Positions 49,786 through 59,183 of a DNA stretch of 64,000 bases are shown here, in pieces. Every line of letters starts with the position of its first letter. The stretch's first letter is position 1. A program made the position numbers and the translations under genes. Below the pieces are notes generated by a model that saw nothing but the letters and a program-made list of their open reading frames with translations, did not search any database and was not told the DNA's origin. The stretch lies in the NCBI RefSeq assembly GCF_046707225.1, contig NZ_JBJKOP010000029.1, positions 62,001 through 126,000 of the forward strand. Direction: 5' to 3'. The DNA is from Caproicibacter sp046707225. Lineage in GTDB: Bacteria; Bacillota; Clostridia; Oscillospirales; Acutalibacteraceae.

Positions 49786-51102
49786 ATGCCGAATAACGAT
49801 GATAATAAGGGAAGAGAAATCTGCTGCTCCTTCTGTGGAAAACCGCAGAGCGAGGCGCGCCGCCTGATCGCGGGACCCGGCGTTTTCATCTGTGACGAAT
49901 GCATCGAGCTTTGCACTTCTATCCTGAACGATGAAAAAAACCTTTCCACAAGGAAGGAAAGTTACAGCGAATCAGCCGCGGAGCTGCCGAAGCCGCAGGA
50001 GATTAAAAAACAGCTCGACGAATATGTCATCGGGCAGGAAGAAGCCAAAATCGCCCTTTCGGTCGCGGTGTATAACCATTATAAACGGATTTATTACGGC
50101 CGCGACAAAGACGATATTGAGCTGACGAAGAGCAATGTCCTTCTTTTGGGGCCGACGGGCGTTGGAAAAACATTGCTTGCCCAGACACTTGCCAAAATAC
50201 TGGATGTTCCGTTCGCCATTGCCGACGCAACGACTCTGACGGAAGCCGGCTATGTGGGCGAAGATGTTGAAAATATTCTTTTGCGCCTGATTCAGGCGGC
50301 GGACTTTGATATCGAAAAAGCGGAACGCGGAATTATCTATATTGATGAAATCGACAAGATTGCCAGAAAATCAGAAAATCCATCTATTACGAGGGACGTC
50401 AGCGGAGAGGGTGTGCAACAGGCTCTGCTGAAAATATTGGAGGGTACGGTCTCCAATGTTCCACCGCAGGGCGGAAGAAAACATCCGCAGCAGGAGTTTC
50501 TGCAGATTGATACAACGAATATTCTCTTTATCTGCGGCGGCGCGTTCGACGGCTTAAACAAGATTATCGAGCGCCGTTCGGCCTCATCCTCCATCGGATT
50601 CGGCGCGCAGGTGCGCAGCAAAGCCGAACTGGACTCCACCTCCTGGATGAAGGACGTGATTCCGCACGATCTTGTCAGATTCGGGTTGATTCCGGAACTT
50701 GTCGGAAGGCTGCCTGTCATTGCGGCGCTTGACGGCCTGGATGAGAACGCATTGGTTCGGATTCTGACGGAACCGAAAAACAGCCTTGTCAACCAGTATA
50801 AAAAGCTTTTCCAACTGGATAAGGTTGAACTTGAGTTCCAACCGGAAGCACTCAATGCAATCGCTCAAAAAACGCTTGAACGGCGCACGGGAGCAAGGGG
50901 CCTGCGTTCCATTCTGGAAAATATGCTGACGGATTTGATGTATCATGTTCCGTCCGATTATACGGTTGAGAAAGTAATCATTACAAAGGATGCAGTGGAA
51001 AACGGAGCAAAGCCGGAAATCACTTATAATCCGGAGCGAAAGCCGGTCGCGCTCAAGATCACGGCCCCAAGTAAAAGGGGAAGAAAGGACACCGCTTCCT
51101 GA
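49786..51102 (+). CDS. clpX: ATP-dependent Clp protease ATPase subunit ClpX
   Basis: The unfoldase partner of ClpP, 438 residues. An N-terminal zinc-binding domain (CSFCGKPQSEARRL...CDECIELC) recognises substrates. The AAA+ core has Walker A GPTGVGKT, Walker B IIYIDEIDK and the ClpP-binding loop IGF motif in SSIGFGAQ. All are intact. It lies directly after clpP. A strong terminator-like hairpin sits between clpX and lon. Confidence 0.98.
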   Translation: MPNNDDNKGREICCSFCGKPQSEARRLIAGPGVFICDECIELCTSILNDEKNLSTRKESYSESAAELPKPQEIKKQLDEYVIGQEEAKIALSVAVYNHYKRIYYGRDKDDIELTKSNVLLLGPTGVGKTLLAQTLAKILDVPFAIADATTLTEAGYVGEDVENILLRLIQAADFDIEKAERGIIYIDEIDKIARKSENPSITRDVSGEGVQQALLKILEGTVSNVPPQGGRKHPQQEFLQIDTTNILFICGGAFDGLNKIIERRSASSSIGFGAQVRSKAELDSTSWMKDVIPHDLVRFGLIPELVGRLPVIAALDGLDENALVRILTEPKNSLVNQYKKLFQLDKVELEFQPEALNAIAQKTLERRTGARGLRSILENMLTDLMYHVPSDYTVEKVIITKDAVENGAKPEITYNPERKPVALKITAPSKRGRKDTAS

Positions 51103-51115
51103 CCAAACAATTTGC

Positions 51116-51159
51116 CTGTTGCAGTGCGGTAAACGATTCGCCTGCAACAGCTTTTTTTT
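51116..51159 (+). terminator. Terminator-like hairpin between clpX and lon
   Basis: A 9-bp stem CTGTTGCAG/CTGCAACAG (51116-51124 with 51142-51150) with a 17-base loop is followed by eight Ts at 51152-51159. The lon ribosome binding site begins at 51161, so the structure ends exactly where lon translation signals start. Confidence 0.85.
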
Positions 51160-51172
51160 CAAGGAGCTTTTT

Positions 51173-53611
51173 ATGAGTATGAATGAAACTGACATACAGC
51201 ACGGGGCCGGCCAGATTCCGGCTCTTGCACTGAGAGGGCTCGTTATTTTTCCGGGCATGCTGCTGCAGTTTGACGTCGGCCGCCGCAAGTCCATTTTGGC
51301 CCTCGAAAAGGCAATGGAGGAAAATCAACTGATTTTCCTTGTCACACAAAAAGATCTTGCGGACAATGACCCCGCCGAGGGAAATATCTATTCCATGGGG
51401 GTCGTGGCAAAAATCAAGCAGGTCATTCGGCGCAGCGACGACGGGGTGCGGCTGTTTGCTGAAGGACTTTACAGGGCTTCCGTTTCGTCCTATGAATCGG
51501 TGAGTCCTTTCCTGCTGGTCAATTTAAATAAAGTTGAAACGCTGCCGTTCCGTCCTACCCGCAGGGCGGAGGCGCTGATTCGCTATACGCAAAACCTGTT
51601 TGAACAGTTCATCCAGAACTATACCCACATTCCGCCGGATATTGTTATCGGCGTGGTTCAGAAGAAGGATTGCGGGGAACTGGCGGACTATATTGCATCC
51701 AATATCATGTTTGACTTTGAAGAAAAGCAAACGATTCTGGAGGAACTGCACCCTGTTCGCAGGCTGGAGAAGCTTGCCGCAATTCTGAAGAAGGAAACGC
51801 AGGTTCTTTCCATCGAAACGCAGATCAGTGAAAAGGCAAAAGAACAAATCGACCGCAATCAGAGGGAATATTTTCTGCGCGAGCAGATGAAAGCCATTTC
51901 CTATGAACTTGGGGAAGATGACAATCCTCAGCAGGAAGCGGACGATCTACGAGACCGCATTGAAAAACTCGGTCTGCCAAAAGCACAGCACGACAAGCTG
52001 ATGAAAGAATGCGACCGTCTCTCTAAAATGCCGGAGGGCTCTCACGAGGGAAGCGTGATTGTCAGCTATCTGGAAACCTGTCTGGAATTACCGTGGAACG
52101 TTTCGAGTAAGGAACACATCGACCTGAAAAAGGCCGGAAGAATTCTTGACCGTGAGCATTACGGTCTGGAAAAGGTAAAAGAGCGTATTCTTGAAATTCT
52201 GGCCGTCAAAAAGCTTTCTCCGGAGATCAAGGGACAAATTATCTGCCTTGTAGGCCCTCCGGGCGTCGGCAAGACGTCGATTGCCCATTCGATCGCGGAA
52301 GCGATCGGGCGCAAATATGTTCGTGTTTCGCTCGGCGGCGTCCGGGACGAATCCGACATTGTGGGGCACCGCCGCACTTATATTGGTTCCATGCCCGGTC
52401 GGATTATCAACGCACTGAAACAGGCCGAAACCAACAATCCGCTGATCCTGCTCGACGAAATCGATAAAATGGGGAATAATTTCCGCGGCGATCCATCCTC
52501 CGCACTGCTGGAGGTTCTGGACTCCGAACAGAACAACGCTTTTTACGATCACTATATCGATATGCCCTTTGATTTGAGCAACGTGCTGTTTATCACGACT
52601 GCGAACGACGCGAGCACAATTCCGGAACCTCTTTTCGACCGTATGGACGTCATTACTCTGGGCAGTTATACGCATCTGGAAAAATATAATATTGCAGTGA
52701 AGCACCTGATTCCAAAACAGCTGAAGAAGCACGGAATCAGTCCTTCGCAGCTGAAGATTGCCCCGACGGCCGTCCACAAACTGATCGACGGCTACACAAG
52801 GGAAGCCGGCGTCAGAACTCTGGAACGCCGCATTGCGTCCCTGTGCAGGAAATGCGCCAAATATTTTGTTGAGGACGCGAAAAAGAAAATCACGATCAGC
52901 CCGAAAAAGCTCGAGGAGCTTCTCGGACCCGAAAAGTTTAAGCCGGAAAACGCAAGTAAGCAGGATATGGTCGGTCTGGTTAACGGCCTGGCATGGACCA
53001 GCGTCGGCGGAACCCTTTTGCCGATTGAAGTCGCCGTTATGGACGGGACCGGCAAACTGGAACTGACCGGTTCGCTCGGCGACGTTATGAAGGAATCCGC
53101 GCGTACTGCGATCAGCTGCATCAGAACCAGAGCCGGCAATCTTGGAATCAGCCATGATTTCTACACAAAATACGATATTCACATTCATGCGCCTGAAGGC
53201 GCGATTCCGAAGGACGGTCCGTCTGCCGGTACGGCAATGGCCACGGCGATTACCTCCGCGCTCTGCAATATTCCCATTCGGCACGACGTCGCCATGACCG
53301 GCGAAATTACGCTGCTGGGCCGCGTTCTGCCGATCGGCGGCCTGAAAGAAAAAACAATGGCGGCTTATCGGTCCGGCATCAAAACCGTCATTATTCCGGC
53401 GGAGAATGTATCCGACCTGGAAGAGATCGATACGGTGGTCAAAAACTCCATTCAGTTTGAGCCCGTTGATAAAATCGATCAGGTTTTGAAGATTGCGCTG
53501 ACGAAGATGCCGATCCCGCAGAAGGCTTCGGGAACGCCGGATGCGATGCAGCTTTCGGCGCCGAAAAACATGGACCGCCCATCCACCGGCGCGGCCTCGA
53601 TTCCTCAGTAA
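51173..53611 (+). CDS. lon: ATP-dependent protease La (Lon)
   Basis: A cytoplasmic AAA+ serine protease of 812 residues. It has an N-terminal substrate domain (about 15-210) opening with IPALALRGLVIFPGM, a coiled-coil region, the ATPase with GPPGVGKT and LILLDEIDKM, and the peptidase domain with catalytic Ser684 in DGPSAGTA and the Lys about 43 residues later. AAGGAG at 51161-51166 selects ATG 51173. The last 30 residues are a Pro/Ala-rich extension. ysxC follows, as in Bacillus subtilis. Confidence 0.97.
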   Translation: MSMNETDIQHGAGQIPALALRGLVIFPGMLLQFDVGRRKSILALEKAMEENQLIFLVTQKDLADNDPAEGNIYSMGVVAKIKQVIRRSDDGVRLFAEGLYRASVSSYESVSPFLLVNLNKVETLPFRPTRRAEALIRYTQNLFEQFIQNYTHIPPDIVIGVVQKKDCGELADYIASNIMFDFEEKQTILEELHPVRRLEKLAAILKKETQVLSIETQISEKAKEQIDRNQREYFLREQMKAISYELGEDDNPQQEADDLRDRIEKLGLPKAQHDKLMKECDRLSKMPEGSHEGSVIVSYLETCLELPWNVSSKEHIDLKKAGRILDREHYGLEKVKERILEILAVKKLSPEIKGQIICLVGPPGVGKTSIAHSIAEAIGRKYVRVSLGGVRDESDIVGHRRTYIGSMPGRIINALKQAETNNPLILLDEIDKMGNNFRGDPSSALLEVLDSEQNNAFYDHYIDMPFDLSNVLFITTANDASTIPEPLFDRMDVITLGSYTHLEKYNIAVKHLIPKQLKKHGISPSQLKIAPTAVHKLIDGYTREAGVRTLERRIASLCRKCAKYFVEDAKKKITISPKKLEELLGPEKFKPENASKQDMVGLVNGLAWTSVGGTLLPIEVAVMDGTGKLELTGSLGDVMKESARTAISCIRTRAGNLGISHDFYTKYDIHIHAPEGAIPKDGPSAGTAMATAITSALCNIPIRHDVAMTGEITLLGRVLPIGGLKEKTMAAYRSGIKTVIIPAENVSDLEEIDTVVKNSIQFEPVDKIDQVLKIALTKMPIPQKASGTPDAMQLSAPKNMDRPSTGAASIPQ

Positions 53612-53624
53612 CGGTAATTGAAAT

Positions 53625-54221
53625 ATGAGTATTGAAACAGCATTTTTTGAATTATCCGCCGGACGCGCGGATCAGCTCCCAGCTTCAACCCTGCCGGAAA
53701 TTGTTTTTTCCGGCAGGTCGAACGCGGGAAAATCTTCTTTGATTAACCGCTTGCTTTCCCGAAAGTCGCTGGCGAGGACCAGCTCGGCTCCGGGCAAGAC
53801 AGCCACGATTAATTTTTACAATCTGGGATTCTGCCGGTTTGCCGACCTTCCGGGGTACGGTTACGCAAAGGTTTCGAAATCCGAAAAGCTTCGGTGGGCG
53901 GAACTGGCGGAAGGCTATTTTCATCAGACGAGGGATATCCGCCTGGTTGTGCAGCTGATGGATCTCCGGCACGCACCGACGCAGGACGATCTTCAAATGG
54001 TCCGCTTTCTGACCGACAGCGGCATTCCCTGCCTGATAGCCGCCACAAAGTGTGACAAGCTCAACAAAACCGGACGCAGAACCCAGGAAGAGATGTATCG
54101 CAGCGAGTTTGCCGCCCGTCCTGAAATCGTGGTGGTACCCTGTTCCGCCGTGAACGGGGAGGGCGTCGATGCGATTCTTGAAAGGATTTTGTCGGCTTGT
54201 GATATTGCGGATAAGCAATGA
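53625..54221 (+). CDS. ysxC: Ribosome biogenesis GTPase YsxC (EngB)
   Basis: A small essential GTPase for 50S assembly, 198 residues. P-loop GRSNAGKSSLINRLL, switch APGKTATINFYN, DLPGYGYAK and the G4 motif TKCDK are present, with G5 CSAVNGEG near the end. The start ATG at 53625 lies 13 bases after lon. The order clpX-lon-ysxC is conserved in Firmicutes. Confidence 0.97.
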   Translation: MSIETAFFELSAGRADQLPASTLPEIVFSGRSNAGKSSLINRLLSRKSLARTSSAPGKTATINFYNLGFCRFADLPGYGYAKVSKSEKLRWAELAEGYFHQTRDIRLVVQLMDLRHAPTQDDLQMVRFLTDSGIPCLIAATKCDKLNKTGRRTQEEMYRSEFAARPEIVVVPCSAVNGEGVDAILERILSACDIADKQ

Positions 54222-54290
54222 TAAGGATCGATCCTGTTTGACTTTTATGCGCTGAAATGATATTCTGATAAAGTTGGGAGAGTGGTTGAA

Positions 54291-54593
54291 TTGAACTCAA
54301 AGTTGAAGGACGACAGCGTCGATTTTTTATTCAGCGCAATTCTTACATTGAAGACGCCGGAAGAATGCTATGCGTTTTTTGAAGACCTTTGCACGGTTCC
54401 GGAAATCAAGGCGATGTCGCAGCGGCTGTGGGTCGCGCACATGCTGAGCAATAAAAAGGTTTACAGCGATATTGTTGCGACTACGGGAGCCTCAACGGCC
54501 ACGATAAGCCGTGTAAACCGTTCCCTTCATTACGGCTGCGACGGTTACAATATGGTTTTTCAGAAGCTGGAAGACAGCGAGAAAGCCAAATAA
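54291..54593 (+). CDS. YerC/YecD family TrpR-like DNA-binding protein
   Basis: A protein of about 100 residues with a Trp-repressor-type helix-turn-helix: LKTPEECYAFFEDLCTVPE, then MSQRLWVAHML and the recognition region TTGASTATISRVNRSLHYG. The regulon of this family is poorly known. GGGAG at 54276-54280 gives TTG 54291 a 10-base spacing; GTG 54282 is in frame but too close. A methyltransferase gene starts one base after the stop, so the two are cotranscribed. Confidence 0.88.
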   Translation: MNSKLKDDSVDFLFSAILTLKTPEECYAFFEDLCTVPEIKAMSQRLWVAHMLSNKKVYSDIVATTGASTATISRVNRSLHYGCDGYNMVFQKLEDSEKAK

Positions 54594-54594
54594 G

Positions 54595-55332
54595 ATGGGA
54601 TATGCGACATTTGCGCGTTATTATGACTCGTTGATTGCGGGAGTTTCCTACGGGGAACGCGCCGATTACCTTTTCAGTATTTTCGGCCGCCTTGGTCATC
54701 AGCCGGGTCTTACGCTTGACCTTGCCTGCGGTACGGGCAGCCTGACTTTGGAACTGGCCCGGCGCGGTGTTGATGTCGTCGGTCTGGATGCTTCCGCCGA
54801 CATGCTGACGCTTGCGCAGCAAAAGCTTTCCGCGGCGGGATATTCCGTGCTGCTGTTAAATCAGAGAATGGAAGAACTGGAGCTCTGCGGCCCGGTGGAT
54901 ACGGTTGTCAGCTCTCTCGATTCCGTCAATCATTTGGAAACGCAGCAGCAGGTCTCTGAAACGTTTCGCCGGGTCTCAGCTTGCCTGAACCCGGGCGGAT
55001 GCTTTGTTTTTGACGCGAATACCGTGTACAAGCACCGGGAAATCCTCGGCAGCCACACGTTTGTGTATGATTTAGGCAGCCTGTTCTGCGTGTGGCAGAA
55101 CGCGTTTGAGGCCAAGACAAACCGGGTTGCCGTTTCACTGGATTTTTTCGAGCGGTTCGGAAGCGCCTATGAGCGCTCTTCCGAACGATTTTATGAGCGT
55201 GCTTATGATTCCAAGACGCTGTGTTCTCTCCTGGAACGCGCGGGGCTTCATGTTGCGGGCGTCTGGGCGGATCAAAGCTTTTTGCCTCCGTCGGATAAGA
55301 CGGACCGAATGGTTATCGCTGCAGTAAAATAG
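54595..55332 (+). CDS. Class I SAM-dependent methyltransferase
   Basis: A 245-residue methyltransferase. The SAM-binding motif LDLACGTGSLTLELARRG is at about residues 41-58, followed by the acidic LDAS loop and the family-like SSLDSVNHL segment. It belongs to the YqeM-like group of small methyltransferases, but the substrate cannot be read from sequence. It starts with ATG 54595 directly after the YerC gene. The 150 bases after it hold the tRNA promoter. Confidence 0.87.
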   Translation: MGYATFARYYDSLIAGVSYGERADYLFSIFGRLGHQPGLTLDLACGTGSLTLELARRGVDVVGLDASADMLTLAQQKLSAAGYSVLLLNQRMEELELCGPVDTVVSSLDSVNHLETQQQVSETFRRVSACLNPGGCFVFDANTVYKHREILGSHTFVYDLGSLFCVWQNAFEAKTNRVAVSLDFFERFGSAYERSSERFYERAYDSKTLCSLLERAGLHVAGVWADQSFLPPSDKTDRMVIAAVK

Positions 55333-55423
55333 GTCCTGCGCAGAGTATTGGCACGGATGAATTTTTTCTTAGAAGCATAATGAATAAAATGGTAAAAAAC
55401 TTGAAAAAAAGTAGTTTTTCCTG

Positions 55424-55452
55424 TTGACAACTGCGGATAAATATTGTATTAT
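55424..55452 (+). promoter_or_regulatory. Promoter for the tRNA operon
   Basis: A perfect TTGACA at 55424-55429, a 17-base spacer and TATTAT at 55447-55452, 35 bases before the first tRNA. An A/T-rich stretch upstream could act as an UP element. Confidence 0.75.
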
Positions 55453-55486
55453 ATAACACGTCGCTGATGAAACGGTGCGAACAGTC

Positions 55487-55563
55487 GGGAGCATAGCTCA
55501 GCTGGTTAGAGCACCTGCCTTACAAGCAGGGGGTCATAGGTTCGAGTCCTATTGTTCCCACCA
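55487..55563 (+). tRNA. tRNA-Val (anticodon TAC)
   Basis: Full cloverleaf: acceptor GGGAGCA/TGTTCCC, anticodon stem CCTGC/GCAGG with loop CTTACAA, TTCGAGT T-loop, discriminator A and encoded CCA at 55561-55563. Confidence 0.97.
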
Positions 55564-55571
55564 TTTCAGAT

Positions 55572-55648
55572 GGCTCGGTAGTTCAGCTGGTTAGAACGCT
55601 AGCCTGTCACGCTAGAGGTCGTCGGTTCGATCCCGATCCGAGTCGCCA
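55572..55648 (+). tRNA. tRNA-Asp (anticodon GTC)
   Basis: Acceptor GGCTCGG/CCGAGTC, anticodon stem CTAGC/GCTAG with loop CTGTCAC, discriminator G as expected for Asp, encoded CCA at the end. Confidence 0.97.
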
Positions 55649-55653
55649 TATTT

Positions 55654-55729
55654 GCCTCTGTAGCTCAGTCGGTAGAGCAGGGGACTGAAAATCCCCGTGT
55701 CGGTGGTTCGATTCCGCCCGGAGGCACCA
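55654..55729 (+). tRNA. tRNA-Phe (anticodon GAA)
   Basis: Acceptor GCCTCTG/CGGAGGC (one G-T pair), anticodon stem GGGGA/TCCCC with loop CTGAAAA, discriminator A, encoded CCA. Confidence 0.97.
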
Positions 55730-55733
55730 AAAT

Positions 55734-55809
55734 GCGAACGTAGCTCATCTGGTAGAGCGCCACCTTGCCAAGGTGGAGGTAGCGAGTTCGAGCCTCGTCG
55801 TTCGCTCCA
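55734..55809 (+). tRNA. tRNA-Gly (anticodon GCC)
   Basis: Acceptor GCGAACG/CGTTCGC, anticodon stem CCACC/GGTGG with loop TTGCCAA, discriminator T, encoded CCA. Confidence 0.97.
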
Positions 55810-55814
55810 TTTTT

Positions 55815-55888
55815 GGCGTCATAGCCAAGTGGTAAGGCAAGGGTCTGCAAAACCCTCATCCCCGGTCCGAATCCGGGTGACGCCTCCA
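55815..55888 (+). tRNA. tRNA-Cys (anticodon GCA)
   Basis: Acceptor GGCGTCA/TGACGCC, anticodon stem AGGGT/ACCCT with loop CTGCAAA, discriminator T as expected for Cys, encoded CCA. Confidence 0.97.
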
Positions 55889-55899
55889 AAATGATTTGA

Positions 55900-55933
55900 A
55901 AGCCTCAAAACCTTAGTGGTTTTGAGGCTTTTT
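55900..55933 (+). terminator. Terminator of the tRNA operon
   Basis: A perfect 13-bp stem (55900-55912 with 55918-55930) with loop TTAGT and a T-run. Confidence 0.92.
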
Positions 55934-55994
55934 GTCAATGACTCTGATGTTTTTTCTCTCCCGGATTCAGAATGAAGGAATCGGTGGTGGTAAC

Positions 55995-58469
55995 ATGGTG
56001 CTGGATTTAAACGGTTCATGGAGGATGCGCAGGGTGGGGCAGCCCGAATGGAGGAACGCCCGGGTTCCCGGCTCGGTTTGTTCCGATTTGCTGGACGCGG
56101 GTCTCATAAAAGATCCGTTTTACGGAACCAACGAATCTGACACGCTGAACATTTTCGACGGCGATTTTGAATATCGGCGCTCGTTTCTTGTCGACGAAGA
56201 ATTGCTTCGGCATGACAGGGTACAGCTTTGCTGCGAGGGGCTGGATACCCTTTGCACGCTTTCTGTCAACGATTGCCTTTTGGCGAACACCGACAATATG
56301 CACAGAACCTATGAGTTTGACTGTAAGAAGATGCTCCGGTTAGGGGAGAATATAATCGACGTTATTTTCCATTCCCCGACCCGGTTCGTTGCGGAAAAGC
56401 AGCGGGAGCAGCCGCTTCGCAATTCGGAAGAGGCTTACAGCGGCGGAATTTCGCATCTGCGCAAAGCGCATTATATGTTCGGGTGGGACTGGGGCCCGAT
56501 GATTCCGGACATGGGAATTTGGCGGAATATTATGCTGATCGGCCGCGATCATGCGTATATCAGGGATTATTCCGTTTCTCAGGTTCATCAAAGTTCAAGC
56601 GTGGCGCTGAACATCTCCGTATCCCTTGAAAAATGGGCCGGGGATGATTTCCAAGTCAAAGCCGTGCTGACATCCCCCGAGGGGAGTATTCTGGCAAAGC
56701 GGACGGTCAGCTTGGGCGAAAGCAATTCCATTCCCCTTTCGGTGAAGGAACCGCGCCTGTGGTGGCCCAACGGCTACGGCGAACAACCGCTTTACAGGGT
56801 TTCTCTTTTCCTGTATGAGGAGAAACGCAAGCTGGGCGAAAAAGAGTTTCGGCTCGGGCTGAGGACGCTGAAGCTGGTCAGGGAGCGGGATCAGTGGGGA
56901 ACATCATTCGCATTTGAAATCAACGGCGTAAGGATTTTTGCAATGGGAGCGGACTATATTCCGGAGGACAATCTTCTTTCCCGCAGGAACAGAGCCCGAA
57001 CTGAGAAATTGATCCGGAGCTGCGTTCGCGCCAATTTCAATATGATCCGCGTCTGGGGCGGCGGAATCTATCCTGACGACTATTTTTACGAGCTGTGCGA
57101 CCGTTACGGGCTTCTGGTCTGGCAGGATTTTATGTTTGCGTGCGGGGTATATGACTTTGACGAAAAATTTCGGGACAGTGTCAGACATGAGCTGGAGGAC
57201 AATATCAAACGGATTCGCGGACATGCGTCGCTTGCGCTTTGGTGCGGCAACAACGAAATGGAATGGATGTGGGTTCAGAACTGGAAAAACGAGACGTCGC
57301 TGAAACGGTATCGGATGGAGTATCAGGAGCAGTTTGAAAAGAGTCTGCCGGAATTTGTCTCCCGGCTGGATCCCGATACCCCGTATTGGCCATCTTCGCC
57401 GTCGTCAGGCGGTGATTTTCATAATCCTAATGATGAGAACAGGGGAGATATGCATGACTGGGACGTCTGGCACGGGAAAAAGCCGTTTACGGATTACCGG
57501 TCGGTTATTCCGCGCTTCATGTCGGAATTCGGCCTCCAATCCTTCCCAAGCCTGAAAACCGTAAAAACGTTTGCTTCTTCGGAGGAGTGGAACATTTTTT
57601 CGCGTGTTATGGAATCGCATCAGAAAAGCGGAACGGGCAATGAAAAAATACTCTATTATATTTCTCAGTATTTCAGGTATCCCGGCAACTTTGATTCGCT
57701 GCTTTACCTTTCCCAGTTAATTCAGGCGGAGGGAATTCGGTATGGGGTGGAACACTGGCGACGCAGCCGCGGAAGGTGCATGGGCGTGATTTACTGGCAG
57801 CTGAATGACTGCTGGCCTGTCGCCTCGTGGTCCGGCATCGACGGATGCGGCCGGTGGAAGGCACTGCATTACACAGTGAAACGGTGTTTTGCTCCGGTTC
57901 TTGCCAGCGCCTGTGAGGAAGGGACGCGGGTTTCTCTTCATGTTTCCAATGAATCGAAAACTTCCGTAACAGGCTGTTTGGAATGGAAGCTGATGACGCC
58001 GGATTCAGCGGTGCTTGAGAGCGGTGAAATGACTGTTTGTTCGGAACCCCTTTCCTCAAAGCAATGCGCAAGCCTGGACTTTTCACGGCAATTTACGACG
58101 GAGGAGAAAAAGTACGATGTTTATCTGGAGTATTTGTTTAGTGTTGGCGGTAAGCGGGTGAGCGGGGGAACCGTTCTGTTCTGCAAAGCAAAACACTTTC
58201 ATTTCCATAATCCCGCAATTAAAACGGACATCACGGAGAAGGAAGGCCGATTTTTCATTCGCCTCCGGGCTGATGCGTTCGCTAAATTTGTGGAACTCGA
58301 TTTGAAGCACTGCGACGCGGTTTTCAGCGACAATTATTTTGATCTCTCCGCCCATACCGACCGGATCATCGCTTTGAAGAAAACGGAACTCGACGTTCCG
58401 CTGAATTCGGCGCGGCTTGCCGAAGAGCTGTCGGTCAGGAGCGTCTATGACACTTATGAGAAGTTTTAA
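55995..58469 (+). CDS. Glycoside hydrolase family 2, beta-mannosidase type
   Basis: An 824-residue cytoplasmic glycosidase with no signal peptide, so it acts on imported beta-mannosides or manno-oligosaccharides. A sugar-binding jelly-roll domain (about 1-180) containing HYMFGWDWGP precedes an Ig-like domain and the TIM barrel. Catalytic regions include FNMIRVWGGGIYPDDYFYELCDRYGLLVWQDFMFA (quoted in pieces), acid/base Glu in LWCGNNEMEW and nucleophile Glu in PRFMSEFGLQSFPS. These are beta-mannosidase rather than beta-galactosidase features. It stands alone after the tRNAs; the promoter was not identified. Confidence 0.9.
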   Translation: MVLDLNGSWRMRRVGQPEWRNARVPGSVCSDLLDAGLIKDPFYGTNESDTLNIFDGDFEYRRSFLVDEELLRHDRVQLCCEGLDTLCTLSVNDCLLANTDNMHRTYEFDCKKMLRLGENIIDVIFHSPTRFVAEKQREQPLRNSEEAYSGGISHLRKAHYMFGWDWGPMIPDMGIWRNIMLIGRDHAYIRDYSVSQVHQSSSVALNISVSLEKWAGDDFQVKAVLTSPEGSILAKRTVSLGESNSIPLSVKEPRLWWPNGYGEQPLYRVSLFLYEEKRKLGEKEFRLGLRTLKLVRERDQWGTSFAFEINGVRIFAMGADYIPEDNLLSRRNRARTEKLIRSCVRANFNMIRVWGGGIYPDDYFYELCDRYGLLVWQDFMFACGVYDFDEKFRDSVRHELEDNIKRIRGHASLALWCGNNEMEWMWVQNWKNETSLKRYRMEYQEQFEKSLPEFVSRLDPDTPYWPSSPSSGGDFHNPNDENRGDMHDWDVWHGKKPFTDYRSVIPRFMSEFGLQSFPSLKTVKTFASSEEWNIFSRVMESHQKSGTGNEKILYYISQYFRYPGNFDSLLYLSQLIQAEGIRYGVEHWRRSRGRCMGVIYWQLNDCWPVASWSGIDGCGRWKALHYTVKRCFAPVLASACEEGTRVSLHVSNESKTSVTGCLEWKLMTPDSAVLESGEMTVCSEPLSSKQCASLDFSRQFTTEEKKYDVYLEYLFSVGGKRVSGGTVLFCKAKHFHFHNPAIKTDITEKEGRFFIRLRADAFAKFVELDLKHCDAVFSDNYFDLSAHTDRIIALKKTELDVPLNSARLAEELSVRSVYDTYEKF

Positions 58470-58486
58470 TATTTCCCGCGCGTGAA

Positions 58487-58532
58487 ACAAAGCCCCGGCG
58501 GAATCCTTTCGGACTCCACCGGGGCTTTGTCA
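58487..58532. terminator. Terminator between the mannosidase and nitroreductase genes
   Basis: A perfect 12-bp stem ACAAAGCCCCGG/CCGGGGCTTTGT (58487-58498 with 58519-58530), usable from both converging transcripts. Confidence 0.8.
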
Positions 58533-58545
58533 GCCGACGCCGGAC

Positions 58546-59082
58546 TTACAGCCAGCGAAGCAGTTTTTCATGGTCCTTCTTTTTCACTTTCGGTGTTTCA
58601 CCGTCGGGATAGCCCAGAGCAATCAGGGCAATCAGCTCTTCCTCAGGCGGAACGTTCAGAATGGCAGAGGCTTTGTCGATGTCGAATACGCCTAGAATGA
58701 CGGTTCCAATCCCGTGATCCTTTGCGGCCAGACAAAAAGTCTGGCAGGCAACTCCGCAGTCGAAAAAGGTGTAGCCGTCTCCGTATTTTGTGGAAGGAGA
58801 ACCGTCGCGCTCAAACCCGCTTCTTTTTTTCACGGCGGTCACAGCAACTGCCGCAGGTGCGCCGCGCAGAATCCTGGAATTGAAATCAGGCGTCGCTTCT
58901 TCGGCGAGCCTGTCCAGAATTTCTCTGCTGTCAATGACGGCATATCTTGTAGGCTGCGCGTTTTTCCACGACGGAATCTGGCCGGCCAAGTCTACCAGTT
59001 TCGTAATCAGGTCCCTGTCAATCGGTTTCGAAAGGAATTTTCTCACGCTTTGTCGTTCTTCTATACAGGAAATCGCATCCAT
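58546..59082 (-). CDS. Nitroreductase family flavoprotein
   Basis: A 178-residue FMN-dependent oxidoreductase. It has the FMN-phosphate motif RQSVRKF near the start, the PSWKNAQPTRYAV segment, and DCGVACQTFCLAAKDHGIGTVILGVFD, which lines the flavin. The substrate is not known; members reduce nitro compounds, quinones or flavins. AAGGAGG precedes the start on the minus strand. It is the last gene of a minus-strand run led by dhaL, though 100 bases from the regulator gene. Confidence 0.9.
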   Translation of the reverse strand: MDAISCIEERQSVRKFLSKPIDRDLITKLVDLAGQIPSWKNAQPTRYAVIDSREILDRLAEEATPDFNSRILRGAPAAVAVTAVKKRSGFERDGSPSTKYGDGYTFFDCGVACQTFCLAAKDHGIGTVILGVFDIDKASAILNVPPEEELIALIALGYPDGETPKVKKKDHEKLLRWL

Positions 59083-59183
59083 GAACTTTCCTCCTTTATT
59101 GGCCCTATTGTACCACTTCCGGCGAACATTGAAAAGCGATTTCCTGTTTTGCCCGAACTGCATGGAAAAGATAGCTCAGAGGT

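Noticed and set aside
55815..55900. tRNA-Cys 3' end as an integration (att) site for a mobile element carrying the following genes
   Set aside because: No integrase, no direct repeat of the tRNA end was noticed downstream, and a perfect terminator follows immediately. The downstream genes look like ordinary chromosomal metabolism.
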